Positions 1 through 7,379 of a DNA stretch of 12,263 nt are shown in pieces. The stretch covers positions 1-12,263 of the forward strand of contig JAGVUH010000195.1 in the NCBI GenBank assembly GCA_019136395.1. Direction: 5' to 3'. The position numbers were made by a program, and so were the translations under genes. The stretch's first letter is position 1. Every line of letters starts with the position of its first letter. The stretch comes from Gammaproteobacteria bacterium (GTDB lineage: Bacteria; Pseudomonadota; Gammaproteobacteria; Chromatiales; Chromatiaceae). The notes below the pieces were generated by a model that ran no database searches, was not told the origin of the DNA, and saw only the letters and a list, made by a program, of their open reading frames with translations.

Positions 1-1867
1 CCGCTACCGACACCGCTCGGCCCTGGCCTCCGAGCCAGGCGGCGCGGCGAGCCTGGGCTTGTGGCGTGGCGTCCGCCAAGAGCCAAAGCTCGCAGGTATC
101 CAGGGGCGCCGGGGCCAGCCGTGCCCGGCGGACCTGGAGCTCGTCACGGCGGAAGGCGTGAATCTCCACCTCGGACCCCTCCCCCGCCGTCAGCAGCAGC
201 TTGTCCAGGTTGTCGCGGCTGATGCGCAGTCCGTCCAGCGCTACCAGGGTATCCCCCGGGGCCAGGCCGGCAGTCTGGGCGGGACCAGCGGTGAAGACGG
301 TGGCGATGACAGGCTCGGCGCCCTCGGGCCTGAGGCGGATGCCCAGGCTGGGCGTTGGCGTGGTGGCCCCCTCAGCCGTTTGGATGCCGGTTGCCGGAGC
401 TGGGGCACCGTTGGCGGCCAGACCGCCGAAATCCTTGCCCTGGCGGGCCGCCCTGAGGCGCAGGCCGATCCCCAGCTCCGCCAGCAGGGGTGCCAGGTCC
501 AGGTCCTCGGTGCTATCCAGGGCCTGGTGGAAAAAGTCGCCCAGGTCCAGCCCGGTCACCGCCATCGCCAGGGTCTCGAAGCCCCGCTCCTCGAGGCCGA
601 TGCCGGTGCGGCCATGGCGTTCCCACAGGGCGCGCATCACGTCGTCGAGGGACTTGGTCCCAGCCGTGTCCCGGCGAATGGTCAGATCGAGCGCCAGGGC
701 CACCAGGGCGCCCTTGGCATAGTAACTGACCAGGGTATTGGGACTGTTCTCGTCCGGCTGGTAGAACTTGGTCCAGGCGTCGAAGCTCGACTCCGCCAGG
801 GTCTGGACCAGGCGCCCCGGGGTGCGCAGGACGCGGGTGATGGCCTCCGCCAGCAGGCCGAGATAGGCCGCCTCGTCGATGCAGCCACTGCGCACCAGGG
901 CTAGGTCGTCATAGTAGGAGGTGATGCCCTCGAAAACCCAGAGCAGCCGGGTGTGTACCTCCCGTTCAAGGCCCTGCTCCAGGAAGGCGCGGGGGCGGAT
1001 GCGCTTGACGTGCCAAAGGTGGAAATACTCGTGGCTGCACAGCCCCAGGAACCGCTGGTAGCCGGGTGTGGGTTGGCCCATTCCCAGGGCCGGCAACTCC
1101 TCCCGGGCACAGAGCAGGCTGGTGGAGAAACGATGTTCGAGCCCGCCGTAGCCATCGGCGGTGACCTGGGCCATGAAGAGGTAACGGTTCAGGGGCAGTT
1201 CGCCGAAGAGCGCGGCCTGGGTGGCGCAGATGCGACTCAGGTCGGCCTGCAAGCGCGCCTCATCGGCGCGGTGGCGCCCGGTGAGGGTCAGCCAGTGGGG
1301 GACGCCGTGGACGTGGAAGGGTATGAGGCTGAAGATGCCCATCTCCACCGGATGGTCGATCAGGTCCTCATAGTCGTCGGCCTGATAGGTCCCGAAGCCG
1401 AAGGGTTCCGCCGCCAGGGGGCGCAAGCTGGTCGCCAGACGCCAGTCGGCGTAGGCAGGGCCCTGGGGGGGCTGGATCTCCACCCGACAGGGCAGCCCCT
1501 CCAGGCCCCGGACCCCTAGAAAGAGGGCGGGCCCGTTGAAATACCCACGCCGGTCATCCAAGAAGGCCCCCCGCACGCTCCCGTCCCAGGCGTAGACCTG
1601 CCAGCGGATGACCACCGGCAGACCACGGTGAGCAAGGGTCCAGGTCTGCTTGTCACGTTTTTCCAGGGGCAGATCCCCCTCCGGATCGCCTGCCAACAGG
1701 CGGATGAGGTGGCGGGCGAAGTTGCGGATCAGGTAACTGCCAGGAATCCAGGCTGGCAGGGTGAGGATCAGGTCTCCCGCTGGCGGTGGGGTGATGCGCA
1801 GTTCGACGGCGAAGACATGGGCTTCGGGTGACAGCGGCTGGACGCGATAGTCAAGGGTGGGGTTCAT
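1..1867 (-). CDS. M61 family zinc aminopeptidase with C-terminal PDZ domain (3' end cut by window edge)
   Basis: This is a metallopeptidase of the M61 (glycyl aminopeptidase) family; 622 codons are visible. From the proposed ATG the N-terminal domain has the family motif PAWIPGSYLIRNFARH near residues 39-54. The zinc site is HEYFHLWHVKRIRP starting at residue 279 (HExxH = 279-283), and the third ligand is the Glu of FEGIT at residue 313. A PDZ domain (SLGIRLRPEG...AGLAPGD) spans roughly residues 505-585. The reading frame is still open at base 1. The tail RRAAWLGG resembles the usual M61 C-terminus, so probably only a few codons and the stop are missing. An in-frame ATG lies four codons upstream (1877-1879), just after an in-frame TGA; neither start has a clear Shine-Dalgarno. 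No signal peptide is seen, so a cytoplasmic location is likely. It follows the channel gene on the same strand after about 200 non-coding bases. The family is secure; the natural substrate is unknown. Confidence 0.93.
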   Translation of the reverse strand, partial: MNPTLDYRVQPLSPEAHVFAVELRITPPPAGDLILTLPAWIPGSYLIRNFARHLIRLLAGDPEGDLPLEKRDKQTWTLAHRGLPVVIRWQVYAWDGSVRGAFLDDRRGYFNGPALFLGVRGLEGLPCRVEIQPPQGPAYADWRLATSLRPLAAEPFGFGTYQADDYEDLIDHPVEMGIFSLIPFHVHGVPHWLTLTGRHRADEARLQADLSRICATQAALFGELPLNRYLFMAQVTADGYGGLEHRFSTSLLCAREELPALGMGQPTPGYQRFLGLCSHEYFHLWHVKRIRPRAFLEQGLEREVHTRLLWVFEGITSYYDDLALVRSGCIDEAAYLGLLAEAITRVLRTPGRLVQTLAESSFDAWTKFYQPDENSPNTLVSYYAKGALVALALDLTIRRDTAGTKSLDDVMRALWERHGRTGIGLEERGFETLAMAVTGLDLGDFFHQALDSTEDLDLAPLLAELGIGLRLRAARQGKDFGGLAANGAPAPATGIQTAEGATTPTPSLGIRLRPEGAEPVIATVFTAGPAQTAGLAPGDTLVALDGLRISRDNLDKLLLTAGEGSEVEIHAFRRDELQVRRARLAPAPLDTCELWLLADATPQAQARRAAWLGGQGRAVSVA

Positions 1868-1879
1868 CTCAACAGGCAT

Positions 1880-2074
1880 TGGTTGTGGTCAGTCAGGAAG
1901 AGCGACAGGGCAATGAGGGAATCAAGGCTTGGAAAAACGCAGCTGCCGTGATCATCGCTTCGTCCGAGACCAAATCGATCCGCGGACTTCATTGTTCTCG
2001 CGCCTTTGATCAATTGTTGCCTGACCCCGACGCTCAGACTTTGGATAAAGGCATGCCAATCAAGGCGAAGACGG
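1880..2074. other. Intergenic gap with no recognised feature
   Basis: About 195 bases lie between the stop of the channel gene and the start of the M61 peptidase, both on the minus strand. The stretch is visibly less GC-rich than its flanks. Open frames cross it on both strands, but the translations resemble nothing I recognise and have no convincing start. I see no hairpin with a T-run and no clear -35/-10 pair. It probably holds the promoter of the M61 gene. Confidence 0.5.
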
Positions 2075-5000
2075 TCAAGCACCCGCGGTAACGGCCCCCG
2101 GCGCCGAAGGGAGCGGCGGTAGCAGGGCCGGCCCCCCGGCCGGCAGGTCCAGGTGCACATCCATCTGCGGGAAGGCAATGACGATCCCCCGGGCCCTGAA
2201 GGCCGCCAGGGCATCGTTCCGGAGGGCGGCAGCCGACTTGGTGCGGTTCGCTACCTTGATCCAGAACCGGGCCTTGAGCAGGATGGCGCTGTCGGCAAAA
2301 TCGACCACCAGCACATCGGGTGGGTGGACCTTGAGCACGTAGTGCGAGGCGCGCATGACCTCCAGCAGGGTCTGAATCGCCACCTGAATCTCCGCGTCGT
2401 AAGCGATCCCGACCTGAAACTCGTGACGCCGGATGTCGCCATTCAGGGTCCAGTTGCGGAATTCCTTGGAGACGATCTGACTGTTGGGCAAGGCGATGAG
2501 GGCATTGTCCTCGGTCTTGATGAAGGTCGCGCGAATGTTGATCTTATGGACCTTGCCATAGACTGAACCAAATTCAATGGTATCGCCAGGTCGAACCTGT
2601 TTGCCAAGCAGGATGATGATGCCGGCGAAGAAATTCTCGAGAATATCCTTCAAGGCAAAGCCAAAACCCACGCTGAGACCGCCCACGATCCATTTGAGAT
2701 TGTCCCAGTCGATATGCAGCGAGGTGAGGGTAATCAGGATGAAGAGAATCCAGACGACGTAGCGCACGACCAGATAGGTGGAATTGAGGGCCACCAGATC
2801 GAGTTGGCGCGAATCGCTGATCACCGTCAACATCTCATGGATCCAGTTGAGGAGAAAGCGCAGGAAAACAGCCACCAGCAGAATACTCACCAGGGTTCGC
2901 AGGCTGATCTCAACGGCGGGTGAGGGCGCCAGATCGACATTTAAAAGATGGGCGATAAACCAACTGGCGTTGAAGACTTCGAACCCCCACTGAGTGGCAC
3001 CCATCAGCAGGGCAAACCACAGCAGCGGGATCAGCAGGGTGGAAATGATGCTGGCCGTCGATGACCGCCGGCCGCGGATGGCATGAGCGACACGCAGCAG
3101 GTTTTGGGTTATCACGATCCCGGCATAGAAGATGCTCAGGGCCAGACCGCCACCAATCGCAAGGGCCAGGGCGGGATAGAGATATCCCAACCAGGCGGTG
3201 ATGCCAACAACCGTCCAGATCAGTCCAGACAGGTGGAACAGGGAATGGATATCCAGGCGATGTTGTTTGTGGATGATGGAATTCCCAATCACCCACAACA
3301 GGTTACCCAGCCCCAGCAGCACCAGGGTCATGAGCAACACGCGCTTGGGCGCCAGAAGATCCGTCATCACATCCAGCAGCGCGATGGAAAAAATGGTCAG
3401 CAGGAAAGGATTGAGTCCAGGGGCATTCTCTTCGTCATAGCGGGATTTCCAGGCGTAATCGGTGATCGCCAGCCCCAGGAACAACATCGCCAGGGTCAAA
3501 AACAGACTGTCGTTGGTGCTGGGCAGGGATTGAAAGGCTTGGAGATAAAAAAAGCCCAGCCAGGCCGTTAGGTAAGGACGTTTGTACCTGGCCAGGGGAA
3601 AGCTGGTCAGGCGCAGGATGACCAGGGTGACAATAATGGCGATAACGACAAGGGTGAAGAATTGCCACATCAACGATGGCCAGAGATAGTCATCAGGTAT
3701 GATGACCCGCCATTGGATCGGCAGCGCAAGCAACCAACTGACGAAACTCCGTTTCAATTCCAGGAACTGAAAGGTGGCGCCACCCACGTTTTCCCCACCA
3801 CCAAAGAAATCGAACGGCTGAAAAAAATATTGGCGATAGTGCGCTAAAAGCTCTGTCTCGCCCCGATTCAGGATCTGCTGAGATTGAGCAATGAAGTCAT
3901 CGCTTTGCTGGATAATCTCATCGATCTGTGCGACCCAACGCGCCTGCGTGAGCAAGGCGGAATCGAAATTGTAGGCAATCCAGTTGGCGCGCCAGGCCAG
4001 TTCCGGCTCGACCATCTCGATGGATTGGATCATGGTCAGATTGTTCTTCATCTGGATGTTTTCCAGATTGAACTTCTGCCGGTAAGCCTGGAGGCTGTCG
4101 CGGACCTGTTCGAATGACCGGCTTAGATCCTGGATCTGACGATAGTAGAAGGCGGAAAAATATGGGGCATCCTGGGGCTGACCGTCGATCAGGAGCAATA
4201 ATTCGCTCAGGCGGACCTGAGCACGATGGAGTTTGGTGGCGAATTCATGGCGGCCATCGCGGATGAGGCCATTGATCAGATCGATCTTGGCCCGATCTCG
4301 TACCCCCTCGGCATCGCTGGAAATCACGTCGAAATAGTTATCCAGGATGGCCCGTGCATCATAATTTTCATCCACTTCGAGCCGCGGTAGCCGTTGCCGC
4401 CATCGCGAGTCCTCCCCCACCCTGGTTTTCCCGCCGGTGACGCTGGTCTGGCCAGCGTCCTGGTAATCGCGAGCGCCAGTCCCGGCGGTGTTGTCCGCCC
4501 CGGTGGTATTGCCCGCGTCATGATGGTTGCGATAGATAGCGGTAAAGCTTCCGTCCCGCATCATGTCCCGCAGGGCCTGATTGATCCGGCTCAACAACCA
4601 GGCCTGGTCCTTGGCCACCGGAAAGGCACGGTAGGCGTTGGGGGTGAAAAAATCATCGGTCTCCAGGACCTTTAATTGGTCGGGGTACCGGTTCTGGAGG
4701 GCGGTGATGATCTCCGCGTCGTCCAGCAAGTAATCAATATTTCCAGCCAGCAAGGCCTGCTCCATCTGGGCCCCGTCGGCAAAGGTCTGCACCCCGCCGA
4801 TGCGGCCCGCTTGGTACCAGCGATCGATCTGTTCCTGATGGACGCTGCCGTGCAGGGCACCAAAGGTTTTCTTCTCAAAATCCACGGCTGAATGAGCGGA
4901 CAGCGCCGCGCCTCGGCCAATGACCCGGCGCTGGTATTCGTCGATCGGCCAGGAAAAATCCATGGCCGCCTTACGCGGGTCCGTGATCGTGACGGGCACG

Positions 5001-5305
5001 GCGAGGTGAAAGGCGCCGGCGGCGAGATCTTTGAGCAGCCTGGTGCGATCGCTCTTGACATATTCCAGTCGCAGTTCCTCCCGGCGGGCAATCTCCTCTA
5101 ACAGGGCCGGGTAAAAGCCCAGCGGGCGCCCAGTGTCCGCATCGCTCCAGATCAGAGGGGCATGCTCATACCACCCCACCTTGACCAACCGTGAAGCGGC
5201 GGTCTCTTGGGTGAGCCACCCGTAACCCCCGAGGATGACCAGCAGGGCCAACCAGGGGAGGATAGATCTGAAACGCGGTACCTGGAACATTCCCCTTGAC
5301 CCCAC
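2075..5305 (-). CDS. MscK/MscS-type mechanosensitive channel fused to a periplasmic SBP_bac_3 ligand-binding domain
   Basis: This 1076-residue inner-membrane protein (numbered from the GTG at 5303-5305) has several modules. Residues 6-37 form a signal peptide or anchor. Residues 40-262 are a type 3 solute-binding domain: VKVGWYEHAPL start, TITDPR at 106-111 with the Arg that usually holds an amino-acid carboxylate, MDFSWP, and DYLLDDAEII in lobe 2. A Gly/Thr-rich linker (263-300) and a helical, coiled-coil-like periplasmic part (300-490) follow. About eleven membrane helices run from residue 545 to 900. The last is the MscS pore helix (WIVGGLSVGFGFALKDILENF, about 872-892), followed by the beta domain (VRPGDTIEFGSVYGKV, PNSQIVSKEF) and the C-terminal alpha/beta domain to about 1050. 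MscK-type channels release solutes under membrane tension; here the usual MscK N-terminus is replaced by a binding domain, suggesting ligand modulation (inference). An ATG at 5288-5290 is an alternative start, but AAGGGG lies too close to it; the GTG has only a weak AGG upstream. Confidence 0.92.
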   Translation of the reverse strand: MGSRGMFQVPRFRSILPWLALLVILGGYGWLTQETAASRLVKVGWYEHAPLIWSDADTGRPLGFYPALLEEIARREELRLEYVKSDRTRLLKDLAAGAFHLAVPVTITDPRKAAMDFSWPIDEYQRRVIGRGAALSAHSAVDFEKKTFGALHGSVHQEQIDRWYQAGRIGGVQTFADGAQMEQALLAGNIDYLLDDAEIITALQNRYPDQLKVLETDDFFTPNAYRAFPVAKDQAWLLSRINQALRDMMRDGSFTAIYRNHHDAGNTTGADNTAGTGARDYQDAGQTSVTGGKTRVGEDSRWRQRLPRLEVDENYDARAILDNYFDVISSDAEGVRDRAKIDLINGLIRDGRHEFATKLHRAQVRLSELLLLIDGQPQDAPYFSAFYYRQIQDLSRSFEQVRDSLQAYRQKFNLENIQMKNNLTMIQSIEMVEPELAWRANWIAYNFDSALLTQARWVAQIDEIIQQSDDFIAQSQQILNRGETELLAHYRQYFFQPFDFFGGGENVGGATFQFLELKRSFVSWLLALPIQWRVIIPDDYLWPSLMWQFFTLVVIAIIVTLVILRLTSFPLARYKRPYLTAWLGFFYLQAFQSLPSTNDSLFLTLAMLFLGLAITDYAWKSRYDEENAPGLNPFLLTIFSIALLDVMTDLLAPKRVLLMTLVLLGLGNLLWVIGNSIIHKQHRLDIHSLFHLSGLIWTVVGITAWLGYLYPALALAIGGGLALSIFYAGIVITQNLLRVAHAIRGRRSSTASIISTLLIPLLWFALLMGATQWGFEVFNASWFIAHLLNVDLAPSPAVEISLRTLVSILLVAVFLRFLLNWIHEMLTVISDSRQLDLVALNSTYLVVRYVVWILFILITLTSLHIDWDNLKWIVGGLSVGFGFALKDILENFFAGIIILLGKQVRPGDTIEFGSVYGKVHKINIRATFIKTEDNALIALPNSQIVSKEFRNWTLNGDIRRHEFQVGIAYDAEIQVAIQTLLEVMRASHYVLKVHPPDVLVVDFADSAILLKARFWIKVANRTKSAAALRNDALAAFRARGIVIAFPQMDVHLDLPAGGPALLPPLPSAPGAVTAGA

Positions 5306-5328
5306 TGAGGGTACCTAGCAAAACGATC

Positions 5329-5336
5329 ATTTTATG
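5329..5336 (-). promoter_or_regulatory. Possible -10 element of the channel gene
   Basis: Read on the minus strand this is CATAAAAT, an AT-rich block in GC-rich sequence, about 24 bases before the GTG start at 5305. A weak -35 candidate, TGGTGA, lies 16 bases upstream and matches the consensus at three of six positions. It lies outside the insertion sequence, so transcription of the channel need not depend on the element. The call rests on pattern only. Confidence 0.25.
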
Positions 5337-5367
5337 CCCTCCCCCTGGCCAGTCACCAGACGCACGG

Positions 5368-5377
5368 CGGGCAGACG
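5368..5377. repeat. Target site duplication, left copy (CGGGCAGACG)
   Basis: Ten bases, CGGGCAGACG, abut the left terminal inverted repeat and recur identically at 7300-7309 directly outside the right one. A perfect 10-bp direct repeat at both borders is the signature of transposition. The length fits the 8-10 bp duplications described for the ISAs1 family. Confidence 0.93.
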
Positions 5378-5399
5378 CAGGGCGAATCCGTTCTCCCCC
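5378..5399 (+). repeat. Left terminal inverted repeat of the ISAs1 element
   Basis: The repeat begins CAGGGCGAATCCGTTCT and matches the reverse complement of 7278-7299 at 18 of 22 positions. The mismatches are at repeat positions 3, 7, 18 and 19. The 10-bp target duplication adjoins its outer edge, which fixes the boundary. Confidence 0.88.
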
Positions 5400-5466
5400 T
5401 ATCTGATCCAGTAGCAGAGGGACTTGCCCTCGATCTTGGACATCCCCCGTTCTGCTGCATTACCCT

Positions 5467-6100
5467 GTGCCCCCTCTTGGCGTGGCGAGACCGGCACTGA
5501 ACTTGCGCGACATCATGCTGCGACCGGTCACGGTTGACGAGGATGCGTGTTTCAGCGCGCTGCTCGACGTGCATCATTACCTGGGTGCGGTGGCGAAGAT
5601 CGGCCACACGCTCTGGTGTGTCGCCACCTGGCAGGGGCAGTGGCTGGCATTGCTGGTGATCAGCGCCGCGGTCTGAAAATGCGCGGCCCGCGATCGTTGG
5701 ATCGGCTGGGACCGGCGTTACCAGTAGGATCGCCTGCATCTGATTGCCAACAATTGCCGCTTTCTCATCCTGCCTGAAGGACGGCGGCCGAATCTGGCCT
5801 CGCGCGTGCTCGGGTTGTGTGAGCGCCGGGTCGCGGCGGATTGGCAGGCGCGCTTCGGCTACCCGCTGTGGTTGCTGGAGACCTTTGTTGATCCGCGGTT
5901 CTTCCGTGGCACCTGCTATCGCGCGGCCAACTGGCTGGAGGTGGGCGAGACGCGCGGCTATCGCCGCACGCGGGCCGGTTACAGCCACCAGGCCGAGGCG
6001 CCCAAGCGGGTGTGGCTGCGCCCCTTGATCGCCGACGCCCGTCAACGTCTCGCTCATCCCGTCCTCGATCCCCGCTACCCCCCCGGGAGCCCCCAAGCTG
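5467..6100 (+). pseudogene. DUF4338 / DruA-like protein, interrupted by two in-frame stops
   Basis: Read in one frame, this gives a DUF4338 domain, the family that includes DruA of the Druantia anti-phage system. Motifs in order are LRDIMLRPV, HHYLGAVAKIGHTLWCVA, KCAARDRWIGWD, DRLHLIANNCRFLILPEG, VLGLCERRVAADW, LLETFVDPRFFRGTCYRAANW and PKRVWLRPLIADARQRL. Two nonsense codons break it: TGA at 5674-5676, just before KCAARD, and TAG at 5725-5727, just before DRLHLIANN. The homology resumes in the same frame after each, so these are point mutations, not frameshifts. The frame is open from 5407; GTG 5467, TTG 5503 and ATG 5515 are possible starts, none with a good ribosome site. Homology ends near 6090, where the transposase continues one base out of frame. 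Because it lies inside the insertion sequence, it is part of the mobile element and probably not a defence gene. Its role in transposition is unknown. Confidence 0.85.
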
Positions 6101-7284
6101 ATGTTGAGTGCAGAGCAGATGCGTTCGTTGCCGGCGTTCTTCGCCGAGGTGCCCGATCCGCGCCGCGCCCAAGGGCGACGGCATCCCTTGCCGGTGGTGC
6201 TGGCCCTTGCCGCCGGGGCGGTGCTGTGCGGGGCGCGCGGCTACCAGGCCATCGCCGCCTGGGCGCAAGACCTCGGCCAAGCCGCCCGCGCGCGCTTTCG
6301 CTGCCGTTATCGCCACGGCGGCCACGAGGTCCCCAGCCGCACCCGTATCCGCGATGTGCTCACCCGCGTCGATCCCGAAACCCTCGATCGGGCGCTGCAA
6401 GGCTGGAATGCGCAGATGGCCGCCGAGGACGAAGGCCTGGCCCTCGATGGCAAGACGATGTGTAACGCCCTCGACGCCGACGGCGCCCAGACCCACATTC
6501 TCGGCGTCGTCGGCCACCAAACCCAGCGTTGCCACACCCAAAAAAAGTCGCCGCCCTGCCCGTCGATGGCAGCGACGAGCTGAAACGTACCAACGAGATC
6601 GGGATGGCCCTCCCGGTCCTGGCGCCGATTGATATCGCGGGCAAGACCGTCACCGCCGATGCCCTGCTCACCCAGCGCAAGCTCGCCACCTACCTGGTCG
6701 AACGTGACGCCCATTACCTGTTAATCGCGAAGGATAACCAGCCGACACTCAGCGCGGATATCCGCCTGCACTTCGCCACCCGCGGTGCGCCGGACTTCCG
6801 CGAGCCACCCACCCTGCAGCATGGCCGCATCGAAAGCCGCGCCATCTGGACCTCGACCGCGCTGAACGACTACCTCGACTTTCCCCACGTCGGACAGGTC
6901 TTCGCCATCGAACGGCACACGATCGAGAAGAAGACCGGCCAGACTTCCACCGAGATCGTCTATGGCGTCACCGACCACACCCCGCTCAGCGCCAGCCCCG
7001 CGCGCCTGCTGGCCTTCAACCGCGACCACTGGCGCATCGAGGCCCATCACTACATTCTCGACTGGAACTGGGACGAGGATCGCGGCACCGTGCGCACCGG
7101 CCATGGACCGGAGAATCTCACCGGCCTGCGGCGCTTCGCCGTCGGGTTAATCAAGGCCAAGAGCAACGATAGCGTCGCGGGAACCATCGCTAAACTCGCC
7201 CGCAAGGTCCGCCGGGTGTTCGATTATCTCGGCATGACCAAGAACTCCACACCTCGCGCCCGCCGTGTGGCGGCCGAGGGTTAG
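6101..7284 (+). pseudogene. ISAs1 family DDE transposase, split by a -1 frame change at A7G
   Basis: The transposase is read in two frames. The first (ATG 6101 to about 6547) holds the N-terminal DDE_Tnp_1-associated domain (RSLPAFFAEVPDPRRAQGRR) and the first catalytic Asp in LALDGKT (codon 6446-6448). The second (about 6547 to TAG 7282-7284) holds the second Asp in TADALLTQR (codon 6658-6660) and the catalytic Glu in HWRIEAHH (codon 7039-7041), then the family tail GHGPENLTGLRRFAVGLIK. The complete DDE triad is therefore encoded, but across a -1 frame change at 6540-6547. Joined, the protein reads TQKKVAALPVDGSDELKRTN, which looks like a natural ISAs1 junction. The frame could be crossed by programmed -1 slippage or, more simply, is broken by a one-base deletion. 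The stop codon overlaps the right terminal repeat. The ATG at 6101 may be the true start or an internal Met of a DruA-transposase fusion. Confidence 0.88.
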
Positions 7285-7299
7285 AACGGATTTGCCGTG
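7278..7299 (-). repeat. Right terminal inverted repeat of the ISAs1 element
   Basis: The reverse complement reads CACGGCAAATCCGTTCT and pairs with 5378-5399 at 18 of 22 positions. The transposase stop codon (7282-7284) lies inside this repeat. The right copy of the target duplication follows immediately. Confidence 0.88.
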
Positions 7300-7309
7300 C
7301 GGGCAGACG
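7300..7309. repeat. Target site duplication, right copy (CGGGCAGACG)
   Basis: This is identical to 5368-5377. Removing 5378-7309 would restore the pre-insertion site, joining the upstream region of the channel gene to the promoter region of the transglycosylase gene. Confidence 0.93.
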
Positions 7310-7317
7310 GGAAATCC

Positions 7318-7348
7318 TTGGCCGAATTCGGGCCTGAGGGGGTAGAAT
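7318..7348 (+). promoter_or_regulatory. Possible sigma-70 promoter of the lytic transglycosylase gene
   Basis: TTGGCC at 7318-7323 and TAGAAT at 7343-7348 form a candidate -35/-10 pair with a 19-base spacer, which is longer than ideal. The -10 lies about 30 bases before the ATG at 7380. The pair begins 9 bases outside the target duplication, so the insertion left the core promoter intact but replaced everything upstream of it. Confidence 0.35.
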
Positions 7349-7379
7349 CGGTGCCAATCCAACCAGTGATCTGAATCCC

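Larger units (their letters stand above)
5378..7299 (+). mobile_element. ISAs1-family insertion sequence, 1922 bp, carrying a DruA-like (DUF4338) region and a broken transposase
   Basis: The element is bounded by 22-bp terminal inverted repeats (5378-5399 and 7278-7299, 18 of 22 positions matching, shared core AATCCGTTCT) and by perfect 10-bp direct repeats outside them. Its transposase belongs to the ISAs1 group by its N-terminal domain (FFAEVPDPRRAQGRRHPLPVVL) and DDE domain. The element is longer than a typical ISAs1 member because a DUF4338/DruA-like region precedes the transposase on the same strand. Two nonsense codons and two frame changes interrupt the coding region, so this copy is probably not active alone. 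The intact duplication shows that the borders have not been rearranged since insertion. It sits in the intergenic region between the divergent channel and transglycosylase genes and disrupts neither reading frame. Confidence 0.93.

Noticed and set aside
59..1519. Two plus-strand open frames (59-904 and 953-1519)
   Set aside because: Both lie antisense to the M61 peptidase, which has its zinc motif and PDZ domain in the minus-strand frame.
1864..2214. 116-codon minus-strand frame over the gap between the channel and M61 genes
   Set aside because: It overlaps the channel C-terminus in another frame, has no ribosome site and resembles no family I know.
5674..5727. Selenocysteine (TGA) or pyrrolysine (TAG) recoding in the DruA-like frame
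   Set aside because: Both stop types occur within 54 bases, no SECIS-like or PYLIS-like structure is evident, and the same element has other lesions. Ordinary nonsense mutations explain it better.
5467..6100. Druantia anti-phage defence locus
   Set aside because: Only a DruA-family domain is present. It lies within the borders of an insertion sequence, is interrupted by stops, and no DruE helicase or other defence gene accompanies it.
5353..6541. Minus-strand open frames of 247 and 258 codons across the insertion sequence
   Set aside because: They oppose the DUF4338 and transposase frames, contain no known motif and cross the element border.
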